Source: Bacteroidales bacterium (lineage in GTDB: Bacteria > Bacteroidota > Bacteroidia > Bacteroidales > UBA932). Taken from it: a stretch of 64,000 bases of DNA. Shown here piece by piece: positions 56,300 to 64,000 of this stretch (the first letter of the stretch is position 1; each line of letters opens with the position of its first letter). Both the position numbers and the translations under genes were made by a program. Under the pieces are notes generated by a model, which worked only from the letters and a program-made list of their open reading frames with translations, had not been told where the DNA came from and did no database searches. The stretch spans positions 94,723 to 158,722 of the forward strand of contig JAFSOA010000017.1 of assembly GCA_017447265.1 (NCBI GenBank), in the 5' to 3' direction.

Positions 56300-57670
56300 T
56301 TAATTAAAATTATACAGTATCACATCAGGTACATAGAGGAATGCGTTCCTTCCCCATGCTGTCCCATGTTGATATAATCCATCGTCCAATTCTCCATCAA
56401 AACCCCAATTCAGCCTATAGAAATAATCACTATTTTGTCCCCATGCTTCACCTATCACATATAATTCGGGATGCTCCAAGTCGGGATATTCCGGTTCAAC
56501 AGGTGGATAGGTTCCAATAGGCATCCACTGATAATAGTAAGTAATCTTCTGTGCAAAAACTTTAATACCATCTATAACTGCCGTATGATCACCAAAATAG
56601 CCATTATAACTATCCAACCCAACGATAACAGGTTTGTCGTTAAGAATATTGTTTAAAACTGTTTCTTGGTTAAAAGCAGAACTCGAACAACTGATTGAAT
56701 AATACGAAAAATAGCTCTGAACCATCCCCATACTGGCAACAGCTTCAGCATTGTACCATGTAGCCGAAGATCGTTTGATCACCTCACCCATTAAAGCAGA
56801 CACAGCTTGCTTGCCTATCGTGCTCGTATCAGAGGCCGTTTCGACCATAGTTGCCCAGGTTGACGGAGAAGACGTATACAATGTTATAGAAGGATTATAG
56901 TTATTATCATAATAATGATCCGTACAAATACCATATTGAAAAGCAGAGGATGGTTTCCCAAGAAGCGAATGCAAATAATATGCTTGTTGTGCTGCGGCTA
57001 CGATTGTGCAACCAGCAGAGCAACGATCATTGGATTCATCTAGTGGCAGACAAAGATTCCATGGGTCATCTTGCCCCCATTGAGTTGACATCAAATGATC
57101 TATGTCATACCGAAGGACGCCAAAATCAATCATTGTATAAACCAACTGAAGCCATTCTCCTTCATGTTCTATCCCACCTTTGGTCGCCAAATTGGTTTCT
57201 CTACTATTCCAAATAGCCAAATATGTTGAATCAGGAATAAAATCAGGATGTTCTTTAAGATATACTATATCTTCTTTTACGCCTTCAAACCAAGTAGCGA
57301 CGCCTTTATTCTTGATAGGAAGTAAATCGATGTCAAAGTGACCTGTTTCACTCATAGCAAGAATAATCGGTGTACGTTTATCTCCAGAAGCAATAACCCA
57401 CCCGTTTGAGTCACCATAATTGATGACATATAGCAAAGTATCTGTCCGCTTAACTACTGGCGTTATCTCTTTGGTCAACGTCATCGTCGCTTTAGTCTTA
57501 GGTTAAATCATACGAGAAAAGTCCATCCGATTGATTTCTGAAGAGGAAATATCATAGGAAGTCATCTCTTCGGAGCCTACTATGTGTACGTACTCATCCA
57601 TTTGTGGTAATTGCGAACAAGAGGCAAGAATCACACACAATCCCATTAAACAATAAAAAAACGATTTCAT
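56300..57670 (-). pseudogene. C10-family (streptopain-like) cysteine peptidase lipoprotein, interrupted by an in-frame stop
   Basis: The frame from the ATG at 57670 encodes a lipoprotein signal (MKSFFYCLMGLCVILASC) and then runs into TAA at 57503-57505 after 55 codons. The same frame continues open to 56300. The following part has the streptopain propeptide pattern (LLYVINYGDSNGWVIASGDKR) and a C10 domain with R-C-S-A-G-C (the catalytic Cys, residue 159 of the 394-aa open part) and G-D-H-T-A-V-I-D-G (His 300). The active site is intact, so only export is lost if the stop is real. An ATG at 57484 could start an unexported form. Sequencing error is the alternative. The serpin gene follows 51 bp downstream. 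Confidence 0.85.
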
Positions 57671-57705
57671 ATTGGTATTATTAATAGTGTGTTATCAATT
57701 CGGCT

Positions 57706-57762
57706 CTATCGCGTCGCGGCGTTGATGCGCTTGAGCATCGTGAACATGATGAGGCCGGCGAC
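57706..57762 (-). pseudogene. Remnant of the 3' end of a POT transporter gene
   Basis: On the minus strand this encodes A-G-L-I-M-F-T-M-L-K-R-I-N-A-A-T-R and a stop, matching the last residues of the intact POT transporter at 61959-63632 except the final one. At DNA level 57711-57764 matches 61964-62017 at 51 of 54 positions. Two of the differences are synonymous. Homology stops abruptly on the upstream side. Confidence 0.9.
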
Positions 57763-57835
57763 GGTTGTACGTCTGTACATCGGGTAAAAGAACCTTGGTT
57801 ACTTCTCATGCGTCAACACAAGAAATGTGTTGCTA

Positions 57836-58483
57836 TCAGAAACCTATACCTACATGCAGGCCAAGTACAACGTTGTTCCTTTTTTCTTGTCGCGAGAGAT
57901 AGTAATAAGTAGTTGGCTGTAGATCGCAGGAAACTGTCAGATAGACATTCATTCCTTTCTTTCCGATTTGTGCGGATACGCCTGCCTCAAAAGAAGAAAA
58001 AATGCCTCCTTTCAACGTAAGATTCTGGTTGGGAACATCATACTCATTCCACGGTAATCCAGTCTGTCCATTTTCTACTTTTCTGCCATAAGTAATAAAG
58101 CCATCACGATAAAAGCCATATCCCAGCCTCGTGCGAACAACCGGTGAAAAACTCCTGTCCGGCAGGAAAGAATACTTTCCATAAAGATGTGGTCTCCAGG
58201 CAACTTGACGCCCTGTTTGTATGATCAGGTCATCTATTCCACTGGGCAAGTCAGCTCTGTTTAAGAAAGTGACACGGTTTACACCCATCCCAAAGGAAAG
58301 ATTGTCTGTCACGCGATAGCCTCCTGCCAGTTCAAATTGATAATGACTGACGCCGTGTGCGGAAAAGGCTTTCCCGCCACTAACTTCAGCCATGACTTCC
58401 AGTCTCCGCAGTTGATGCTGTCCTTGTACAGTTCCCGGTATAAGAAACAGAACGCTGACGAATAATATTATCTTTTTGTCCAT
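57836..58483 (-). CDS. Predicted small outer-membrane beta-barrel protein
   Basis: A 215-aa protein with a signal peptide (ending GTVQGQ). Alternating strand patterns (YQFELAGGYRVTDNLSFGMGV, VVRTRLGYGFYRDG) and a final strand ending in G-I-G-F suggest an eight-stranded barrel. No family recognised. It begins 13 bp after the unknown lipoprotein gene, so the two are probably cotranscribed. A short CAACACA/TGTGTTG hairpin lies just past its stop (57818-57836 region). A+T-rich segment. Confidence 0.65.
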   Translation of the reverse strand: MDKKIILFVSVLFLIPGTVQGQHQLRRLEVMAEVSGGKAFSAHGVSHYQFELAGGYRVTDNLSFGMGVNRVTFLNRADLPSGIDDLIIQTGRQVAWRPHLYGKYSFLPDRSFSPVVRTRLGYGFYRDGFITYGRKVENGQTGLPWNEYDVPNQNLTLKGGIFSSFEAGVSAQIGKKGMNVYLTVSCDLQPTTYYYLSRQEKRNNVVLGLHVGIGF

Positions 58484-58496
58484 CTTTCGTCACGAT

Positions 58497-59486
58497 TTAG
58501 AAGTATAAAACAATACCCGCTCCGACGTTATGCGTGTTAAAAAATCCAGCTACATCCTCCCAAAAACCAGTTCCATTGTCTAAATCTAAAAGCGCATCCA
58601 TATCAACAGCGTAGACACCAGTGAAAGAGTATACTGGATCTGTATCGCACTCAAAATAGAAAGTCTCACTCCCTAAATTACTGGTAGTTGCCGACAGAGG
58701 CCTTGCTGCAACTCCATATTTATGCGGCGAGTACTCTAAATTCTTAGTCCCTCCGGGATAATAGATCTTATGATTACCATGATCATAATAATATGAAGTA
58801 GAGGACATCATGCCATTGTACCATCCTAGTATCCCTTTTTTTCGAAAGCATAAGTCAACACGTCCGATCTTTACATTGTTTTCGTTATCTGCAATACCTC
58901 GTAACGTTATCCAGGCTTTTCGTTTTTCATTGACAATCTGTTTTTCAAGCGTAAGATATGCGATATCTGAAATCGCGCGCGTTTTTACTGTCTGAACATC
59001 TGGCATTCCTAGTCCAAGTTCTAAAACTTTTTCGTAACTGGTTACGTCGCGCATATCTCTTTCTGTGCCATTAATCAGTACTTTACATTGCCTGTTAAGG
59101 AATTTGGCAACCACCTCATCGCTGACTGGCAGAAAGGCAGCAAAGTCCTCACCATATTCCGGATAGAATAGATCGGGATATTTATTTTTAAATTCCTCAT
59201 AGCCTCCTATTCGTTGGTAATACCTATCTGCTTCTATCATGGCTTGTCGAAACTCGTCATAAATAGACACAAATCCGTCTGGATCCGATTTGGTTAGGAT
59301 AGGTGAATCTTTGTCTCTTCTTTGTTTTTCAACCGCATTCCAAAAAGATCGCTCGTCATCAAAAGATAAGATAGTTTCAGACTGTTTGAGACAGGTCTCC
59401 TCCGATAGAGAGTTAACATCTAGTTTTTCTTGAACGCACGCTATAACAAGAAATAAACAGAAAGAAAAAAAAGCAAGTTTCTTCAT
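58497..59486 (-). CDS. Lipoprotein of unknown function
   Basis: A 329-aa protein with a lipobox (FLVIAC at residues 12-17). The N-terminal third has a charged, helical region (SFDDERSFWNAVEKQRRDKD) followed by P-x-L-F/Y-x-P-E-Y-G; the C-terminal half is beta-rich with many Tyr and Gly. No recognisable catalytic motif. The layout resembles uncharacterised bacteroidal lipoproteins located next to C10 peptidases and DUF3244 proteins, but I cannot assign a family. It is upstream of the small barrel gene and 202 bp downstream of the DUF3244 gene. Confidence 0.6.
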   Translation of the reverse strand: MKKLAFFSFCLFLVIACVQEKLDVNSLSEETCLKQSETILSFDDERSFWNAVEKQRRDKDSPILTKSDPDGFVSIYDEFRQAMIEADRYYQRIGGYEEFKNKYPDLFYPEYGEDFAAFLPVSDEVVAKFLNRQCKVLINGTERDMRDVTSYEKVLELGLGMPDVQTVKTRAISDIAYLTLEKQIVNEKRKAWITLRGIADNENNVKIGRVDLCFRKKGILGWYNGMMSSTSYYYDHGNHKIYYPGGTKNLEYSPHKYGVAARPLSATTSNLGSETFYFECDTDPVYSFTGVYAVDMDALLDLDNGTGFWEDVAGFFNTHNVGAGIVLYF

Positions 59487-59688
59487 AGTTTCCTGATTTA
59501 AAAGACCCTGGATGTAAATAAAACAGTTTTTCGAAAAGCTTATGAATAGCTTCTAGGAACAGTCGCGAACCTGATACTGAAATAGTTCCCTATACAATAA
59601 TTTATGTCAGCTTGCTGTTTGCGAAGAAGGTGTTCGTAGTCCGTCGCTTAGCAACTTGATATGCATGAATATTGACCATAGTTTTGTC
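59487..59688. other. 202-bp gap in the A+T-rich segment
   Basis: No ORF, clear terminator or TAnnTTTG box serving the downstream lipoprotein gene was recognised here. Confidence 0.4.
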
Positions 59689-60093
59689 CTAATGAACACT
59701 ATAGTAACCCCAAACCCGCAGTCCGCCGTCTAAAAGGATTTCAATAAGATACATGCCCTCCCCCAATGTCACAGGAACCTGACAAGTACCCCAAGCGGGA
59801 TCTATTACATGAGTTGTATATGCACCACTTATCACATTAGTCAACTTTATCTTTACCTCATTAAAACTATCCATGAAGGAAACAGTTACTACCTGACTAT
59901 TTGGTAGGTAAGCTGCTGAAACCCGCAATACGTTAAGAGATCTTCCAACTGGCGTACCCGTCTGGTCTATCATGAGATCAATTATTTCTTCTTCGTCATC
60001 ATCAGCTTGAGCCGTATCATATGGGATGAAAAGCAAGAAGACCGTTATCATTATAAAGGCCTTCCATAATCTGGGTTTAGTCGCTGTTGCCAT
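59689..60093 (-). CDS. Small exported DUF3244-like protein
   Basis: Start set at 60093 (MATATKPRLWKAFIMITVF), just after a strong promoter; an upstream ATG at 60183 would precede it. The 134-aa product has a signal peptide, an acidic stretch (DDDEEEIID) after cleavage and an immunoglobulin-like beta-sandwich with the pattern typical of DUF3244 (strands around VVTVSFMDSF, the end LRVWGYYSVH). These small secreted proteins often sit near C10 peptidases and TPR regulators in Bacteroidales. Function unknown. Confidence 0.65.
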   Translation of the reverse strand: MATATKPRLWKAFIMITVFLLFIPYDTAQADDDEEEIIDLMIDQTGTPVGRSLNVLRVSAAYLPNSQVVTVSFMDSFNEVKIKLTNVISGAYTTHVIDPAWGTCQVPVTLGEGMYLIEILLDGGLRVWGYYSVH

Positions 60094-60107
60094 TCGCTCT
60101 TTTTTTA

Positions 60108-60139
60108 CAAAATTAGGCTTCGCATTCAAACGGCACAAA
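60108..60139 (-). promoter_or_regulatory. Promoter of the DUF3244-like gene (TTTG, 20-bp spacer, TAATTTTG)
   Basis: TTTG at complement 60136-60139 and TAATTTTG at complement 60108-60115 match both elements with near-ideal spacing; the ATG follows 14 bp later. Confidence 0.7.
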
Positions 60140-60162
60140 TAAAAAAGCTGTCGCTTCATTTC

Positions 60163-60200
60163 AAAAAACGGCTCCAGAGACACTTCTGGGGCCGGTTTTT
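60163..60200 (-). terminator. Terminator-like hairpin after the TPR regulator
   Basis: On the minus strand AAAACCGGCCCCAG pairs imperfectly with CTGGAGCCGTTTT, followed by further T residues, about 105 bp past the TPR gene stop. Confidence 0.5.
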
Positions 60201-60239
60201 AAGATGATAGTAAAGGGCTACCTGTCACTATGGTAAAGC

Positions 60240-60310
60240 GTTGATTATCAACAGATTAGCAACAAGCCATTGATAGATAATTATAACGTGTTGATTATTA
60301 ATAGATTAGC
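60240..60310 (+). repeat. Pair of 21-bp direct repeats
   Basis: Copies at 60240-60260 and 60290-60310 (GTTGATTAT then C/T-AA-C/T-AGATTAGC) differ at two positions. The second overlaps the last codons of the TPR gene. Confidence 0.7.
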
Positions 60311-61940
60311 GGAGCATCCTAACAAACTGCTCTTGGTGCGGGGATTTTCCAGTACGGATTTTTTGCAAAAGCCGCGTCTTCCTGGAATAAACAGCCTGCT
60401 TACTAGGCAAGCCTGTGAGTGTACAGATGGTCGCCCCGTCAAAACCGGCAAAAAGATAACAAACAACCAAATAATCTGACTCTTTACCACCTGGAAAATC
60501 TTCACGATAATGAGCCATTACATCATCGAATTCCCGGTTCATCATCGCTTCAAATTCGCCTTGCCGAATCTTGTCCAACCGCAGGTTCTGCATCATGGTC
60601 TTCAATCGTTGAATCAAGCGCATCGTTCCTTCTTCGGTGTCGCAATCCCGTAACATGTCACGAATTGCACCCATTTGTTGAAGATAGGACCTATACACCT
60701 CGACATATTTTTCTGTCATTCTATTTTGCGGTTGCTGTTCCCCTAATCTTGCTATTGTTTCCAACAAAGACTCCCTTTCTTCAGAGGCCTTTCGCGACCT
60801 CACACGAAACCGCTGAATCATAAAAACAAAAGCGGCAGCCAGTATAAAGAAAGCCAGCAATAAAAGGATCTTATGGGTTAAAGCTTTTTCCCTAAGAATG
60901 CGATTCTGCGCATTGGAATTGTCTAACTGAGCTTTTATCACAGACTGCCGCAATACTTTGCGAGAAGCCTCACTTTGCCTGTCCAGTGCTTGTGATAATA
61001 GCTTATATGCTTCATCAAGATTTCCGGAGGCATGCTCAAAACGGCTTTTCCAACCTTGAAAAGAAAAAGAATCCTCTAGTCCTCTTGCCTGTAGGCTCTT
61101 AAAGATTTGTCCTGCTTTTGCCAGATCACCGGTAGCAGCAAGACAATAAGCATAAGCCCCCCATTGATTATAGTTATCAAAACGTCCATGACTCAAACAT
61201 TGCTCGAATAAGTTTCTCGCTTTCTCACAATCGTCATTAAAACCCAGCACCGTCATGGCATAGCCAGCCAGTACCCGCGGATAGAGGTGCTCGTTATTGA
61301 TTAATGAACTATCTGCGAGCATTTGCCGGTATAAAGAATCTGCTTCCGCATAATGCTTAAGATTGTTATGATTTTGGGCAATCCTGAAACGCGAAGCATT
61401 CACAAGATTTGTATCTCCTGCTTTTAGGCTATATCCTAAGGAACTGTCTGAGAAAGAAAGCGCCTCTTCAAACAATGATGTAGCCCCGTAAGTCTCGCCT
61501 ATCGAGAGGAAAACGAGCGACTTGAAGCGATCATCTGAAAAAAGCATAGCCCATTGCAATGCTTGATCAAAGGAAAGAATGGCTTCCTGATAATGATGGC
61601 CATTGTATTGTATTCTCCCTAAATAAAAACAAGCTTTGGCCCGCCTGTCAACAGGGCCGTGTTTTCCATAATAGGCTACTGCCGGCGCAATCACCCTTTC
61701 ATCGGCCGTATCAATCCAATTCTTATCAAGCGCCATCGCATGCAGGAGTGCATAGTGCGCCCGCAAACTGCGAGTAGACAGCAAAGTAGTATCTATCCCA
61801 CGCAGAGCCGCCAAGGCACTATCCGGGCGATCTTGGATATAGGACGCTATGTCATTGAGCGTTGACGAAACCTTTCTGGCGGTACATGAACTCAACAGGA
61901 TCATTGCCAGAAAGAAGAACTGGACTAATAGCTTTCTCAT
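60306..61940 (-). CDS. Membrane-anchored TPR protein with C-terminal helix-turn-helix-like regulator domain
   Basis: A 544-aa lipoprotein-type N-terminus (LLSSC) is followed by tetratricopeptide-like helices (residues about 25-330, e.g. ACFYLGRIQYNGHHYQEAI). One membrane helix follows (about 355-378), a short coiled coil, and a cytoplasmic C-terminus (about 440-544) with a helical ESDYLVVCYLFAGFDGAT and SKQAVYSRKTRLLQKI segment. That tail resembles the DNA-binding end of bacteroidal TPR regulators. The topology suggests an envelope sensor reading out to DNA. It starts 18 bp after the POT gene stop on the same strand and may control the exported-protein genes beside it. Role inferred. Confidence 0.72.
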   Translation of the reverse strand: MRKLLVQFFFLAMILLSSCTARKVSSTLNDIASYIQDRPDSALAALRGIDTTLLSTRSLRAHYALLHAMALDKNWIDTADERVIAPAVAYYGKHGPVDRRAKACFYLGRIQYNGHHYQEAILSFDQALQWAMLFSDDRFKSLVFLSIGETYGATSLFEEALSFSDSSLGYSLKAGDTNLVNASRFRIAQNHNNLKHYAEADSLYRQMLADSSLINNEHLYPRVLAGYAMTVLGFNDDCEKARNLFEQCLSHGRFDNYNQWGAYAYCLAATGDLAKAGQIFKSLQARGLEDSFSFQGWKSRFEHASGNLDEAYKLLSQALDRQSEASRKVLRQSVIKAQLDNSNAQNRILREKALTHKILLLLAFFILAAAFVFMIQRFRVRSRKASEERESLLETIARLGEQQPQNRMTEKYVEVYRSYLQQMGAIRDMLRDCDTEEGTMRLIQRLKTMMQNLRLDKIRQGEFEAMMNREFDDVMAHYREDFPGGKESDYLVVCYLFAGFDGATICTLTGLPSKQAVYSRKTRLLQKIRTGKSPHQEQFVRMLR

Positions 61941-61958
61941 GGTGATTGGACAATCGCG

Positions 61959-63632
61959 TTATTGCGTCGCGGCGTTGATGCGTTTGAGCATCGTGAACAT
62001 GATCAGGCCGGCGAGGGCGCAGAGGCTGGCCAGAATGGCCCAGTTGGCCCAGAGGGGCACGCGCATCCAGAGCAGTCCGGGGACCATGGTCAGGTAGTTG
62101 CCGATGGCCGAGGCCGCGAACCACAGGCCCATCATCAGGCCTTTCATCTTGGGCGGCGCCACCCTGGTAACGAACGAGATACCCATCGGGCTGAGCAGCA
62201 GCTCGGCAAAGGTCAGCACGAGGTAGGTCCCCATCAGATAGGTCGGTACCACCGGGTCGGGGGAAACCGTACCCAACAACGCAGCCGGCGACGGCTGTCC
62301 GACCGAAGCGAAGATCATCACCACATAGCCCAACGCGGCCACCAGCATGCCGATGCCGATCTTCATCGGCGCGGAAGGTTCATGCTTGCGTTTGGCCAGC
62401 GCATCGAACAGCGCCATGATTACCGGCGTGAGCATCACCACGAAGAAAGGATTGAACTGCTGGAACAGCTGCGGCTGAATATCCAGGGTGTCAGGCATAT
62501 ACGAATAGATTATCCCGACGAAAGACCACAAGACGAGGGTCGCGGCCCAGCAGACCACCTTGTTCTGTTTCTTCTCGGCTTGAATGGCTCCGAACAGTGT
62601 GTACATGGACACGGCCAGCAGGCCCAGGATCCACATATTGAAACCGGCTCTGGCCCAGCCTGTCACGGTCGACTGCGTGTAGTCGCGCGCAAACCAGGTG
62701 AGCGACTGTCCGTTCTGCTGGAAAGCCATCCAGAAGAAGATGACCACGGCGAACACCATGCAGAGTGCGGCGATGCGCTCCCGGGTCTGTCTGGGTGTCA
62801 GTTCCACGACCGGCGCATTGCCGGCGGCGGCCGCCTGCTTGGCATTGACGTCGGCATGTTTGAACCAGCTGCGGCAGGCGAAATAGATGCCCATCGACAC
62901 GATCAGGGAGACACAGGCGACAGCAAAGCCCATGTTGTAGGATGAGGAGAGGTGTTCGATATAGTAGTTGCTGAATTCGGGCAGCGGCAAGGCCGTCACG
63001 GAGGCATCGGGCATCTGGGCCTGCAGTTCGGCCAGACGCGACGCATTGCCCGGCGTAATCGCTCCGTCGAGCAGATGGTGGGCCAGGGCGGGAATGTCTG
63101 CCTTATAGACCAGGCCGGCTTTGGCCAGGAACTTATTGGTGATGGCCGTGGCGGCAAAAGGCGCGAACATGGCGCCCACGTTGATGGCCATATAGAAGAG
63201 GCTGAAAGCGGAATCGCGTTTGTCGGCATATTTCGGGTCGTCGTAGAGATTGCCGATCATCACCTGCAGGTTTCCCTTGAAAAGGCCGGTTCCTGCGGCG
63301 ATGAGCAGCAAGGCGCCGATCATCAGGGTCATGCCGAGCAAGTTGGCCGGCGTCGGCACCGTCAGCATCAGGTAGCCCAGGAACATCACGCAGATGCCCG
63401 CCACGACGCATTTGCCGTAGCCAACGCGGTCGGCGACCCAGCCGCCGATCACGGGCATGAAATAGACGACGGCCATGAAGATGGCGTACAGATGGCTTGC
63501 TGTCGCATGCTCCCAGCCGAACTTGGCCTGGAGAAAGAGCATGAAAATCGCCAGCATCGTATAATACCCGAAGCGCTCGCCTGTATTCGCCAGCGCCAGC
63601 GCATAAAGACCTTTCGGTTGACCCTTGAACAT
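61959..63632 (-). CDS. POT-family proton-coupled oligopeptide transporter
   Basis: Inner-membrane MFS transporter of di- and tripeptides (557 aa, about 12-14 helices). Motifs: the E-R-F-G-Y-Y signature at residues 19-24 (ExxER-type position), G-G-W-V-A-D-R near 64, and the F-Y-M-A-I-N-V-G-A PTR2 signature near 155. A hydrophilic linker lies near residues 195-225. It starts 270 bp from the 5S gene on the same strand. The last 54 bp of the gene are duplicated at 57706-57764. G+C content is like the core genome, in contrast to the genes that follow. Confidence 0.94.
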   Translation of the reverse strand: MFKGQPKGLYALALANTGERFGYYTMLAIFMLFLQAKFGWEHATASHLYAIFMAVVYFMPVIGGWVADRVGYGKCVVAGICVMFLGYLMLTVPTPANLLGMTLMIGALLLIAAGTGLFKGNLQVMIGNLYDDPKYADKRDSAFSLFYMAINVGAMFAPFAATAITNKFLAKAGLVYKADIPALAHHLLDGAITPGNASRLAELQAQMPDASVTALPLPEFSNYYIEHLSSSYNMGFAVACVSLIVSMGIYFACRSWFKHADVNAKQAAAAGNAPVVELTPRQTRERIAALCMVFAVVIFFWMAFQQNGQSLTWFARDYTQSTVTGWARAGFNMWILGLLAVSMYTLFGAIQAEKKQNKVVCWAATLVLWSFVGIIYSYMPDTLDIQPQLFQQFNPFFVVMLTPVIMALFDALAKRKHEPSAPMKIGIGMLVAALGYVVMIFASVGQPSPAALLGTVSPDPVVPTYLMGTYLVLTFAELLLSPMGISFVTRVAPPKMKGLMMGLWFAASAIGNYLTMVPGLLWMRVPLWANWAILASLCALAGLIMFTMLKRINAATQ

Positions 63633-63677
63633 ATTTCAATCGTTTAACAACCGATAAAGTTACGAAAAAACCTGCAA

Positions 63678-63773
63678 TGAACACATCTATCAATCAACAA
63701 CATACGCAAACTTCTCCCTCTATCAAAACAGGGGAGAACATATCGTAAACATCTATTAATCAGCAGCGTACGT
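63678..63773. repeat. Imperfect direct repeats flanking a TTCTCCC/GGGAGAA hairpin
   Basis: ACATCTATCAATCAACAACATACG near 63680 and ACATCTATTAATCAGCAGCG near 63750 are similar copies. Between them TTCTCCC pairs with GGGAGAA. No gene is present. Confidence 0.55.
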
Positions 63774-63796
63774 TGCAGCGAAAAAATTAGGTTAAC

Positions 63797-63846
63797 GCAC
63801 CGAAAGTGCAAGCGCGAAGCGCCGGGCCTTTCCGCACCGAAGGTGC
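63797..63846. repeat. Three consecutive mini-hairpins beside the rRNA terminator
   Basis: GCAC-CGAAA-GTGC (63797-63809), GCGC-GAA-GCGC (63812-63822) and GCAC-CGAAG-GTGC-like (63834-63846) occur in 50 bp. Confidence 0.6.
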
Positions 63847-63864
63847 GAGGGGGTATCGAGGGCA

Positions 63865-63899
63865 TAAAAAAAGCCCCAGGCTTTTTTTAGCCCGGGGCT
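63865..63899 (-). terminator. Intrinsic terminator of the rRNA operon
   Basis: On the minus strand AGCCCCGGGCT pairs with AGCCTGGGGCT around an A-rich loop and is followed by seven T residues, just past the 5S 3' end. Confidence 0.88.
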
Positions 63900-63902
63900 C
63901 AA

Positions 63903-64000
<98 letters not shown>

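Noticed and set aside
57503-57505. Stop-codon recoding (TAA read as sense) in the C10 peptidase
   Set aside because: TAA serves as an ordinary stop elsewhere in the window, for example at the ends of malQ neighbours, lgt and the CapA-like gene; no recoding signal seen.
60240-60310. Two direct repeats as the start of a CRISPR array
   Set aside because: Only two copies, one overlapping a coding end, and no cas genes in the window.
55007-61940. Prophage or conjugative element
   Set aside because: No integrase, transposase, structural or transfer genes are present; only composition and a direct repeat suggest mobility.

Overview
The window reads as a chromosomal segment of a G+C-rich member of the Bacteroidota, most likely order Bacteroidales. 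Support comes from a SusC/SusD/SusE cluster, many lipoprotein and SusC-style signal peptides, a CBM20-carrying 4-alpha-glucanotransferase, a GH97 enzyme, a DUF5723 barrel, and repeated TAnnTTTG promoter boxes (the Bacteroidota -7 element) close to start codons. I cannot name a genus. The right edge enters a 5S rRNA read leftward, so an rRNA operon presumably lies beyond it.

Layout. 1-8,073 (minus): a starch/maltodextrin uptake operon in the order MFS sugar transporter, SusC, SusD, and a SusE/F-like lipoprotein with five tandem binding repeats cut by the window edge. 8,191-13,707 (plus): four tightly spaced genes for exported proteins (beta-lactamase-fold hydrolase, class-I glutamine amidotransferase-like hydrolase, a large lipoprotein, a DUF5723 outer-membrane protein). 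13,782-17,073 (minus): malQ followed by a dicarboxylate/amino acid symporter. 17,284-26,804: housekeeping genes radA, prmC, ddl, a class A PBP, topA, an Lrp-type regulator and ispD. 26,906-32,503: a complete rod-shape operon mreBCD-PBP2-rodA. 32,563-39,461: gcvP, a small outer-membrane protein, an SPFH protein with a ribbon-helix-helix partner, a hypothetical protein, smpB and pgk. 39,601-47,417 (plus): lactonase-fold protein, acyl-ACP thioesterase, an RlmI-like methyltransferase, lgt, a CapA-like protein, a CNNM/CBS protein, miaA and a GxDLY/SGNH esterase. 47,505-55,002: an AspT/YidE-type transporter, a tryptophan attenuator driving an orphan trpB2, GH97, a zinc peptidase and ahcY.

55,007-61,940 is visibly A+T-richer than the rest. 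It encodes almost only exported proteins: a serpin, a C10 cysteine peptidase interrupted by one in-frame stop, a small beta-barrel, an unknown lipoprotein, a DUF3244 protein and a membrane-anchored TPR regulator. Inside it lies a 54-bp near-copy of the 3' end of the POT transporter gene that borders the segment (61,959-63,632). The second half of the segment is therefore flanked by direct repeats, as expected after insertion or rearrangement at that 3' end.

The strongest regulatory observations are a class-I style trp leader (three tandem Trp codons, a terminator and a matching antiterminator) in front of trpB2, and a perfect 11-bp inverted repeat laid over the promoter of the Lrp-type gene. 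Repeat observations include two families of hairpin-forming intergenic repeats and a perfect 19-bp-arm palindrome inside the coding sequence of prmC. No gene-free stretch exceeds 300 bases. I saw no tRNA, CRISPR array, transposase, integrase or phage gene.
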